Shown here piece by piece: positions 1 to 5,293 of a stretch of 5,319 nt of DNA. Made by a program: the position numbers and the translations under genes. Location of the stretch: contig DPVY01000318.1 in NCBI GenBank assembly GCA_003527965.1, positions 1-5,319 of the forward strand, given 5' to 3'. The notes beneath the pieces are model-generated. The model was not told the DNA's origin. It ran no database searches and worked only from the letters and a program-made list of their open reading frames with translations. Numbering within the stretch: position 1 is the stretch's first letter; every line of letters starts with the position of its first letter. Origin of the DNA: Fidelibacterota bacterium. Lineage in GTDB: Bacteria; Fidelibacterota; UBA2242.

Positions 1-871
1 ATAGAAGCAGTCTGCGATTACAATCTGTACCTATCCACAATTCACCTGAACTATCCTCGTAGATTGACCAAATTCGATTATGACTTAAACTTTTACGATT
101 ATCCGGATCATTATTGTAGCGTATAAAGGTTGTCCTTGATCCACTATTCTCTCTATCTGCTGTCGTATCAAAAATGATTCTGTTGATACCACCACCCCAG
201 GTGCCAACCCATAAATCACCAAACTGATCTTCACAAATAGACCGAATTTCATTGTGACTCAAACTATTTTTATCTCGTGGGTCGTTTTTATAATGAGTGA
301 AGAATGGAGGAGATGTAGAGTCAAATTTTCCAGAATAGATCGAATCAAGCGAAAGCTTATTAAGTCCATTATCCGTTCCAATCCAGAGTTCGCGCTTTTT
401 ATTTTCATAAAAGCATCTTACGAAATTATTGCTTAAACTATTGGGATCTTCAGGATTGTTTTGGTAATGTACAAATTTTTCCTTTTCTCTATCAAAACGA
501 TCCACTCCTCCACCAACCGTGCCAACCCACAAATGACCATAGCTGTCTTCAAAGACAGACCATACAAAATTATTGCTCAAGCTATTGGGATTGTCCAACT
601 CGAATCTATATACTTTAAGGTTGTATCCATCGTATCTTTTCAATCCATCATCTGTACCAAGCCAAATAAACCCTTTAGTATCCTGACAAATGCAATATAC
701 ACTACTCTGAGAAAGTTCTTGTCCAATTGAGATATGCTCAAATTCTATATGGTTCTTTTGGGCATATACGTTCATGATTATCAATAACAGCAGGATAATG
801 CTTTTGAATAACGAGATGCTTTGGTCTATTTTCAATCTACGATTTGCAGAGGCTTTGATTCGATATGCCAT
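1..871 (-). CDS. Secreted two-component regulator propeller (Reg_prop) protein, N-terminal part
   Basis: The frame is open from ATG at 871 to the left edge (290 codons) with no stop, so the C-terminus is missing. Residues 1-20 are basic, 21-36 form a hydrophobic core (SIILLLLIIMNVYA), and a signal peptidase I type site (VYA|Q) follows residue 37, so export is likely. From about residue 52 the protein is built of propeller repeats with the pattern NSLS-N-(V/I)-x-S-(I/V)-x-E-D-x-x-G-x-(L/I)-W-(I/V/L)-G-T-x-x-G(G)-(L/V/I)-x-R. The W-x-G-T cores have Trp at 70, 115, 163, 221 and 279. This is the Reg_prop family (PF07494) that forms the periplasmic sensor of hybrid two-component systems in Bacteroidota and relatives. 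A Y_Y_Y domain, membrane helix and kinase, GGDEF or DNA-binding output would be expected further on but cannot be seen. The start is supported by GAGGAG seven bases upstream. The ligand is unknown; carbohydrate sensing is known only for some relatives. The fifth repeat loses the consensus after IGTD, about 20 bases from the edge. Confidence 0.85.
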   Translation of the reverse strand, partial: MAYRIKASANRRLKIDQSISLFKSIILLLLIIMNVYAQKNHIEFEHISIGQELSQSSVYCICQDTKGFIWLGTDDGLKRYDGYNLKVYRFELDNPNSLSNNFVWSVFEDSYGHLWVGTVGGGVDRFDREKEKFVHYQNNPEDPNSLSNNFVRCFYENKKRELWIGTDNGLNKLSLDSIYSGKFDSTSPPFFTHYKNDPRDKNSLSHNEIRSICEDQFGDLWVGTWGGGINRIIFDTTADRENSGSRTTFIRYNNDPDNRKSLSHNRIWSIYEDSSGELWIGTDCNRRLLL

Positions 872-878
872 TTTCTTA

Positions 879-884
879 CTCCTC
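879..884 (-). promoter_or_regulatory. Ribosome binding site of the propeller gene
   Basis: Minus-strand GAGGAG lies seven bases before the ATG at 871 and just after the histidine kinase stop codon (TGA, 889-887). It fixes the start of the propeller gene. It also shows that translation restarts in the 15-base gap of a probable two-gene transcript. Confidence 0.75.
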
Positions 885-886
885 AT

Positions 887-2467
887 TCAAATTTTGACTT
901 TTTTTAGCAGCGTAAAATAGAATGTACTACCCTCGCCAATTTTTGAATCTACCCATATAGTTCCACTATATAATTCAATAATTTTTTTCACAACCGAAAG
1001 ACCTATTCCGGTGCTTTCAAACTCATCGCGTGGTTTTAATGTCTGAAATACCTGAAATGTTTTTTCAAAATGTTTTTCTTCAATTCCCGGTCCATTATCT
1101 GAAATACTAAATTTCCAGTATTTCTCATCTTCATTGCAGCCAATCTTAATTTTTCCTTTGGGCTTGTCCATATACTTTATAGCATTGCTTAAAAGGTTTT
1201 GAAAAACTTGACCGATACGAGTCTTCTCACACAGGATTGAAGGTAGTTCATTTTCAACTGTTATTTTAATATTTTCCGGGGGCGCTATCATATCGATTAC
1301 ATCTTTAACAAGCTCGTTCAGATTTACTTCCTCCTTTTCTTCTCTAAGTCGTCCAACTCTTGAGTATTGAAGTATTCCATCAATTAAATTATGCATCCGC
1401 TTTATTCTGCCCATAAGTAAATCTAATAGTTCTTTACCATCTTCATCAAACTTATCTTTATAGTCAGTTGATAGCCATTCTGCTAATGAGCCTATCCCTC
1501 TCAGCGGAGCTTTCAAATCATGAGAAACTATATAAGCAAAATCCTTTAGCTCGGTATTTGCGCTTTCTATCTCCTTCAGAAGTTGAACCTGTCTATCTTC
1601 GGCTTGTTTGACCCTGGTAATATCTCTGGAAATACCAACGAGACCTGTAACTTTTCCCCCCTTTGAGATAATAGGTACTTTGGTGGCAGAAACCCAGCGA
1701 AATTGCCCGTCAGCCAGTCTGATTTTTTCTGGCTTAGCAATTACAGGTCCTCCTTTCTTAAATAGTTTTTGTTCATCTTTATAAGCATTGCTTGCAAATT
1801 CTTTGGTAAAATAATCAAAATCTGTTTTTCCTATAGCATCCTCAGGATTATCAACTCCCAAAAGACGTGCTTGTGCTTTATTGATTCTTGTAAAACGAGA
1901 TTTTTTATCTTTGAAATAAATAGTATCCGGAATGTTATCCATAAGTGTATGAAGCAAATCCCGTTCGTAGGCAAGTGCTTCTTCTGTTTCCATAACTTCA
2001 TTTATCTCGCGTGTAATGCCGACTAATCCCACAATCTGCCCACTATCATTTCGAAGCGGTACTTTTGTAGTTGATGTCCAGTTAAACTTCCCTTTCTTTA
2101 ATTTTCTCTTCTCAATTAAACCTATGATTGGTTCACCAGTTTCCATAAGGTGCAGATCTTCAGCTAAGGTCTTTCTACCATACTCCTCACCAAACATGTC
2201 TATATCAGTTTTTCCTATCATCTGACTCATGTCTTGAATACTCAAGCTTTGCATCATCCTTCGGTTGATTCTTATAAAACGGCACTGCCGGTCCTTAAAG
2301 TAGATGCTATCGAGGATATTATCCATAAGAATATCAAAGAGATCAAGTTCATAAATAGTATCTTCTTTTTTATGCTTTAAGCCGGATGTTTTGTTTTTAT
2401 CTTTCATCTTTCTCGCCTCAGAATTAAATGATAGGATAGTACACGTTTTGTTAATTACAGATATCAT
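887..2467 (-). CDS. Soluble sensor histidine kinase with two tandem PAS domains
   Basis: This 526-residue protein has no signal peptide, membrane helix or HAMP domain, so it should act in the cytoplasm. Two PAS domains cover about residues 41-156 and 169-286; each opens with LMDN(I)xDxIYFKD, carries an IGKTD motif and ends with GLVGI(T/S)R(E/D)I. A short helical linker (287-308) leads to the HisKA dimerisation/phosphoacceptor domain, whose H-box is YIVSHDLKAPLRGI with H316 as the predicted phosphorylated residue. The HATPase_c domain follows: N-box QNLLSNAIKY (about 423-432), G1 DNGPGI (457-462) and G2 STGIGLS (485-491). The kinase therefore looks complete and active. The H-box resembles phytochrome-like kinases common in Bacteroidota. 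There is no receiver domain, and no response regulator gene lies in the window. The signal sensed by the PAS domains cannot be read from sequence. The longest start (2467) has only a weak AGG before it; Met21 at 2407 has a better site and may be the true start. It is probably co-transcribed with the propeller gene 15 bases downstream. Confidence 0.93.
   Translation of the reverse strand: MISVINKTCTILSFNSEARKMKDKNKTSGLKHKKEDTIYELDLFDILMDNILDSIYFKDRQCRFIRINRRMMQSLSIQDMSQMIGKTDIDMFGEEYGRKTLAEDLHLMETGEPIIGLIEKRKLKKGKFNWTSTTKVPLRNDSGQIVGLVGITREINEVMETEEALAYERDLLHTLMDNIPDTIYFKDKKSRFTRINKAQARLLGVDNPEDAIGKTDFDYFTKEFASNAYKDEQKLFKKGGPVIAKPEKIRLADGQFRWVSATKVPIISKGGKVTGLVGISRDITRVKQAEDRQVQLLKEIESANTELKDFAYIVSHDLKAPLRGIGSLAEWLSTDYKDKFDEDGKELLDLLMGRIKRMHNLIDGILQYSRVGRLREEKEEVNLNELVKDVIDMIAPPENIKITVENELPSILCEKTRIGQVFQNLLSNAIKYMDKPKGKIKIGCNEDEKYWKFSISDNGPGIEEKHFEKTFQVFQTLKPRDEFESTGIGLSVVKKIIELYSGTIWVDSKIGEGSTFYFTLLKKVKI
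2416..2419 (-). promoter_or_regulatory. Candidate ribosome binding site for an internal start of the histidine kinase (Met21, 2407)
   Basis: Minus-strand GAGG sits eight bases before the ATG at 2407, matching the GAGG-type site of the next gene. The upstream ATG at 2467 has only CAGG five bases away. The protein from Met21 begins MKDKNK and reaches the first PAS domain after about 20 residues. This suggests that the first 20 residues of the longest frame are not translated, but the sequence alone does not settle it. Confidence 0.45.
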
Positions 2468-2548
2468 AAAACCTGAATAATTTAAATAAATACTTATATT
2501 TAATCCACTAAATATTTTATTCAGGACAATAATCTCTTATAAGGGCTT

Positions 2549-2559
2549 GTGTTAAGTTA
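2549..2559 (-). promoter_or_regulatory. 11-base word upstream of the kinase operon, shared with the ablA leader
   Basis: Minus-strand TAACTTAACAC lies about 80 bases before the longest kinase start. The identical word is at 5196-5206, upstream of ablA. It could be a promoter or operator element common to both operons, or a chance match in AT-rich DNA. Confidence 0.2.
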
Positions 2560-2590
2560 TTTAATTACACACAAAGATCAATATCCCGTT

Positions 2591-2607
2591 AAACACCTCC
2601 GGTGTTT
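2591..2607. repeat. Short perfect palindrome (7-bp arms), terminator-like on the plus strand
   Basis: AAACACC and GGTGTTT form perfect 7-bp arms around a 3-base loop (TCC). On the plus strand the stem runs into a T-rich tract (TTTTGTTTTT), like an intrinsic terminator, yet no intact plus-strand gene precedes it. The word ACCTCCGG inside it recurs at 2630-2637, beside the next palindrome. It is best read as one unit of a palindromic intergenic repeat cluster. Rho-independent termination of an unseen plus-strand transcript is possible but unsupported. Confidence 0.55.
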
Positions 2608-2633
2608 TGTTTTTGGGGATATTTTTTATACCT

Positions 2634-2674
2634 CCGGCCCGCCTGCTTGTCGGGCAGGCAACTGCCGGAACGGC
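2634..2674. repeat. Nested GC-rich palindrome, REP-like element
   Basis: An outer stem CCGGC (2634-2638) / GCCGG (2664-2668) encloses a perfect inner hairpin GCCTGC (2641-2646) / GCAGGC (2654-2659) with a 7-base loop. An alternative pairing is GCCCG (2637-2641) / CGGGC (2651-2655). A third small hairpin, GCCG-gaa-CGGC (2664-2674), overlaps the right arm of the outer stem. GC-rich hairpins of this kind commonly occur as dispersed repeats between genes. Copy number in this genome cannot be known from the window. Confidence 0.55.
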
Positions 2675-2823
2675 GTAAACTGATTTCCGGTGTCCCGGTA
2701 GAAGCTGAACTGGTCTTTGAAGAAATCCGCATCACGGTAGATAATCCGGCGTTAATTGAAATTCATTGCGGTGATTATGCAGTCAAGCTGCGGGATATAA
2801 TACTAACCTTGCGAAGGTTTTGA
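2660..2823 (+). pseudogene. Possible decayed coding fragment, function unknown
   Basis: On the plus strand, from about 2660 to the TGA at 2821-2823, the frame has coding-like codon choice and a protein-like translation, including VPVEAELVFEEIRI and TVDNPALIEIHCGD. I recognise no family. The frame can be extended left to a GTG at 2602, but that part is made of the palindromes (it reads CLSGRQ through the repeat), so it is not a convincing N-terminus. No ribosome binding site or plausible start was found. It could be the tail of a gene whose front was lost, an open frame occurring by chance, or a repeat-borne sequence. It runs against the flanking genes. Confidence 0.2.
2805..2819. repeat. Palindrome AACCTT-gcg-AAGGTT downstream of ablB
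   Basis: Perfect 6-bp arms surround a 3-base loop, 31 bases beyond the ablB stop codon. In the direction of ablB transcription the stem is followed by AGTATTATAT, not a real T-run, so a terminator role is weak. On the plus strand, TTGAAACTGTGCAAGG follows, which looks like an imperfect start of a second, related palindrome. The form suggests a dispersed palindromic repeat. Confidence 0.45.
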
Positions 2824-2849
2824 AACTGTGCAAGGATATCAGAATATTT

Positions 2850-3704
2850 CTAAATAATCTTATACCAGATATTCATGCTCTCGAGTTTACCGGAGATGTT
2901 AGTGTTGTTGAGCAAGGTTCCGCTGTATTTATAGCCCCGTTTAGCAAAAGTTATGTTCATACCATACGACATGGCCCGGGCGATTGTATTAAAACTTCGG
3001 ATTTCCGTTTTCTCCATTACCGCTTCCATTTGATAAAGCAGGTAGAGTGCAAACCCCATTCCCCGATATTCCGGCAATGTGGCAAAATCGGTCATTTCGA
3101 CATTTTTCCCGTCATAATCAATCTCTGCCGATGCGATGGCGACGACCTGCTTGCCCCGGGTGATCAGAAAATACTTGATGTGGCTGTGCATTGTATCTAT
3201 GAGGTACTGTGGATCGTGAATTGGAAACGGATAGGTCTCAAATACCTTTTTATAAACCTGTACCATTTGAGGAATATCTTTTTCGGTAGCGATATGAAAT
3301 TGGAACGACCGTGCCAGTTGAACATCGCTTATTAATGCCGATTTTGTTTTGGCTGTTTGTAACACCTTTTTCATGTGGTCGATATTCGGATTGAGCATTC
3401 GTCTATCGTCAAGATATTTTGCCATAAAATAGACTGGATTCTGATGGTGGTAGAATTGCGGTATATAGGCTTCCTGTAGATAACCGTTTTTTTCAAATTC
3501 ATACCGGGCGAAATCCGGTACTTTCGCAATTATTTTAGTATATTCGTTCTCATCGGCGATCCGGTCGAGGTATGGGATTATTTTACCAGCGTCTGTTTTG
3601 GCAAGTTTCATTAAATATATACGGTTATTGTACTTTCCATGTTGAAGTAGTGATGATTGCCATTTTTCGACTTTATCCATCATAATTTTGTCCTTAATGT
3701 GCAT
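2850..3704 (-). CDS. ablB: Beta-lysine N-acetyltransferase (GNAT family, AblB)
   Basis: This 284-residue enzyme is predicted to acetylate the epsilon-amino group of L-beta-lysine with acetyl-CoA, giving the compatible solute N-epsilon-acetyl-beta-lysine. It acts in the cytoplasm. The N-terminal part (about 1-130) is the family-specific region. The C-terminal half (about 134-284) is a GNAT fold: HIATEKDIPQMVQVYKKVF (137-155) is the first strand/helix, and MTDFATLPEYRGMGFALYLL (204-223) is motif A, with the acetyl-CoA pyrophosphate loop RGMGFA at 214-219. The length fits AblB/YodP proteins. The assignment rests mainly on context: it directly follows lysine 2,3-aminomutase, its ATG shares the A of that gene's TGA, and this pair defines the pathway. 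Translation is therefore probably coupled. An alternative start is Met8 (3683), which has AAGGA seven bases upstream. A general GNAT enzyme is the alternative if the context were ignored. Confidence 0.9.
   Translation of the reverse strand: MHIKDKIMMDKVEKWQSSLLQHGKYNNRIYLMKLAKTDAGKIIPYLDRIADENEYTKIIAKVPDFARYEFEKNGYLQEAYIPQFYHHQNPVYFMAKYLDDRRMLNPNIDHMKKVLQTAKTKSALISDVQLARSFQFHIATEKDIPQMVQVYKKVFETYPFPIHDPQYLIDTMHSHIKYFLITRGKQVVAIASAEIDYDGKNVEMTDFATLPEYRGMGFALYLLYQMEAVMEKTEIRSFNTIARAMSYGMNITFAKRGYKYSGTLLNNTNISGKLESMNIWYKII
3691..3695 (-). promoter_or_regulatory. Candidate ribosome binding site for an internal ablB start (Met8, 3683)
   Basis: Minus-strand AAGGA lies seven bases before the ATG at 3683. 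The longer start at 3704 lacks a clear site of its own and would depend on coupling to ablA termination (TGATG overlap). Either start leaves the GNAT domain intact. Confidence 0.35.
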
Positions 3705-5020
3705 CAGCTCTGCCCGTTCCGTCTGGTAATTCGCTCAATGTTGCGGGGAGTAAGGGTGTCGGTTTTATCATAATCCGAGAGAAGTTTCTCAACACCAATG
3801 GCTTTTGTCTCCTCAGGACTTTCTAATTTCAGTTGCAAGTTACAGCTATCACAATTTCGGTCGCAGAAATAGGGTTCGTAGGAATCCGGTTCTTTATATG
3901 TTGTGATAACTCCCTCGTAATTGCGCAGGATGACTTTATTAGTGGACCAGCTGACAATATAGTTAGGCATCAACGGGATTTTTCCGCCGCCCCCGGGCGC
4001 ATCGATAACATATGTGGGTACGGCAAAACCACTGGTATGACCGATCAGGCTTTCCATGATCTCAATTCCTTTGCCCACCGGAGTTCGAAAATGAGTCAGA
4101 CCTTCGGAAAGATCGCATTGATAGAGATAGTAGGGACGCACACGATTTTGCACTAACTTATGAACCAGCTTTTTAATAATTCTCGGACAGTCATTGACGC
4201 CGGCAAGGAGGACACTCTGATTGCCAAGGGGGAAACCCGCATCAGCCAATTTTGCCAGCGATTCCTTTGAAGAGGCGGTGATCTCGCGGGGATGATTGAA
4301 ATGCGTATTGATCCAAAGCGGCTGGTGCTTTTTTAGCATTTCAACCAATTCATTGGTTATTCGATATGGTAAAACAACCGGAGTCCGGGTTCCTATTCGA
4401 ATGACCTCGAGATGCGGAATTTTTCTCAGTTCCGTCAAAATCCAGTCCAGGTAATTGTCTGATAATAAGAATGGATCGCCACCTGATAACAAAACGTCCC
4501 GAATTTGCGGTGTTTCAGCAATATATTTAATGCCGTTCAAAATTTCCGTTTTATTTGGAATAGAGTCGTAATCACCCACTTTACGTTTTCGGGTGCAATG
4601 ACGACAATACATTGAACAGGTATTGCTGATGTGAAACAGAACCCGATCCGGATAGCGGTGAGTGATCAGCGAAACCGGGCTGTCTTTATCTTCTGCCAGT
4701 GGATCAAGCATATCATGCCTGTTAATAATTAATTCAGATGGTGAAGGAAAAGATTGTTTGAAAACAGGATCGTTTGAATAATCTTTTTCGTCGATAAGTG
4801 AAAAATAGTAGGGGGTGATCGATAGTGGAAATTTTTCAATGGTTTTGTCAATCTGCTTCCGTTGTTTCTCAGGGAATTGAATTCCCAGAAGAGTTTCAAA
4901 TGTATCAACATCCCTGATGGAATGCTTTACCTGCCATTTCCAGTCTCTCCAGTTTTTAATATGGGCATCAGCATCAATTTTCTCAGTCAATTCTTGTTGC
5001 TTTTCGTTGAATATTGTCAT
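3704..5020 (-). CDS. ablA: L-lysine 2,3-aminomutase (radical SAM, PLP)
   Basis: This 438-residue protein (also called KamA) interconverts L-lysine and L-beta-lysine, using a [4Fe-4S] cluster, S-adenosylmethionine and pyridoxal phosphate. The radical SAM motif CSMYCRHC places the cluster ligands at C135, C139 and C142, followed by R144, which corresponds to the carboxylate-binding Arg134 of the clostridial enzyme. SGGDP (179-183) is the SAM-binding GGD region. PGGGGK (342-347) supplies the PLP lysine K347. D303 (YQCD) and D340 (VIDAPGG) match the two aspartates that bind the lysine side-chain amine (293 and 330 in the clostridial numbering, offset 10). Glutamate 2,3-aminomutase has Lys and Asn there, so lysine is the better-supported substrate. 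C278 plus C386, C390 and C393 probably form the inter-subunit zinc site. The start has AGGAAG just upstream. It is the first gene of the ablAB operon and overlaps ablB by one base. Its role here is osmolyte synthesis, because the neighbour is the acetyltransferase and no lysine-fermentation genes are present. Confidence 0.96.
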   Translation of the reverse strand: MTIFNEKQQELTEKIDADAHIKNWRDWKWQVKHSIRDVDTFETLLGIQFPEKQRKQIDKTIEKFPLSITPYYFSLIDEKDYSNDPVFKQSFPSPSELIINRHDMLDPLAEDKDSPVSLITHRYPDRVLFHISNTCSMYCRHCTRKRKVGDYDSIPNKTEILNGIKYIAETPQIRDVLLSGGDPFLLSDNYLDWILTELRKIPHLEVIRIGTRTPVVLPYRITNELVEMLKKHQPLWINTHFNHPREITASSKESLAKLADAGFPLGNQSVLLAGVNDCPRIIKKLVHKLVQNRVRPYYLYQCDLSEGLTHFRTPVGKGIEIMESLIGHTSGFAVPTYVIDAPGGGGKIPLMPNYIVSWSTNKVILRNYEGVITTYKEPDSYEPYFCDRNCDSCNLQLKLESPEETKAIGVEKLLSDYDKTDTLTPRNIERITRRNGQS

Positions 5021-5023
5021 TTA

Positions 5024-5029
5024 CTTCCT
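5024..5029 (-). promoter_or_regulatory. Ribosome binding site of ablA
   Basis: Minus-strand AGGAAG ends three bases before the ATG at 5020 (AGGA is five bases away). It supports the chosen start, and the protein length and residue offset to the clostridial enzyme fit. Confidence 0.6.
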
Positions 5030-5195
5030 ACTTTTAATATCGATTATCAGAGTTTCCCGCCCGGAAATCCTCCAATAAGTTAATTTAAATGATTTGTCGA
5101 AGAGAATACGCTGTGGTATCTTCGTCAGACTAGTACATAATGGTGCACAAGAGAGTTATGAAAAATTCGTAATATCAAAATAAACAATTACTTAC

Positions 5196-5206
5196 GTGTT
5201 AAGTTA
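5196..5206 (-). promoter_or_regulatory. 11-base word upstream of ablA, shared with the kinase operon
   Basis: Minus-strand TAACTTAACAC lies about 175 bases before the ablA start, inside the AT-rich zone where a promoter is expected. It is identical to the word at 2549-2559. Confidence 0.2.
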
Positions 5207-5273
5207 CAAATTATTATTACAAAATACAACCAATTTCTTGAATTATTCCGAAGCGCGTACTTTTTTCGGTTCC

Positions 5274-5293
5274 GTCAGGTCCTCAGACCTGAC
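5274..5293. repeat. Strong palindrome, 8-bp arms, at the right edge
   Basis: GTCAGGTC (5274-5281) and GACCTGAC (5286-5293) form a perfect 8-bp stem with the loop CTCA. Outer words TTCCGT (5270-5275) and ACGGAA (5300-5305) are also inverted. CGTCAGG recurs directly at 5307-5313, so the element may continue past the window. On the minus strand the stem is followed by CGGAACCGAAAAAAG, not a T-tract. On the plus strand it is followed by AGAACAACGG. It is therefore not a clear terminator in either direction and looks like a dispersed palindromic repeat. Confidence 0.6.

Larger units (their letters stand above)
2468..2849. other. 382-base intergenic region between ablB and the histidine kinase gene
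   Basis: No intact gene is visible. The part next to the kinase (2468-2590) is AT-rich and should hold the promoter of the kinase/propeller operon, but I cannot place a convincing -35/-10 pair or a Bacteroidota-type TTG/TAnnTTTG pair. The part from 2591 to about 2674 is packed with palindromes. The part from about 2660 to 2823 is richer in GC and open in a plus-strand frame. A last palindrome at 2805-2819 lies 31 bases after the ablB stop codon. I see no strong intrinsic terminator for ablAB on the minus strand. Confidence 0.7.

Noticed and set aside
254..730. Two plus-strand open frames opposite the propeller gene
   Set aside because: The minus strand is continuously open with clear propeller repeats, which explains these frames.
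1769..2225. Two plus-strand open frames opposite the histidine kinase
   Set aside because: They overlap the PAS domains on the other strand and have low-complexity, Phe/Ile/Ser-rich translations.
2602..2660. N-terminal extension of the coding-like fragment to GTG at 2602
   Set aside because: The sequence is made of palindromic repeats and has no ribosome binding site; the codons there reflect the repeat and not a protein.
2591..2674. CRISPR array
   Set aside because: The repeats are palindromic and irregularly spaced, with no constant repeat/spacer pattern and no cas gene.
2820..3335. Long plus-strand open frame (171 codons, TTG start) opposite ablB
   Set aside because: It is a shadow of the well-supported GNAT gene; the translation has no family features and no ribosome binding site.
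3833..4156. Plus-strand open frame opposite ablA
   Set aside because: It is antisense to the conserved KamA catalytic region and is a by-product of that gene's codon use.
3704..5020. Glutamate 2,3-aminomutase or EF-P lysine aminomutase (EpmB) in place of lysine 2,3-aminomutase
   Set aside because: D303 and D340 match the lysine-binding aspartates, the full C-terminal zinc cysteines are present, and the neighbour is an AblB-like acetyltransferase.
5069..5073. Minus-strand GGAGG in the ablA leader as the ribosome site of a leader peptide
   Set aside because: No ATG, GTG or TTG lies at a usable distance before the in-frame stop.
4729..5083. Minus-strand (4729-4911) and plus-strand (4862-5083) open frames at the 5' end of ablA
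   Set aside because: Both overlap the KamA N-terminal coding region in other frames and have no supporting signals.
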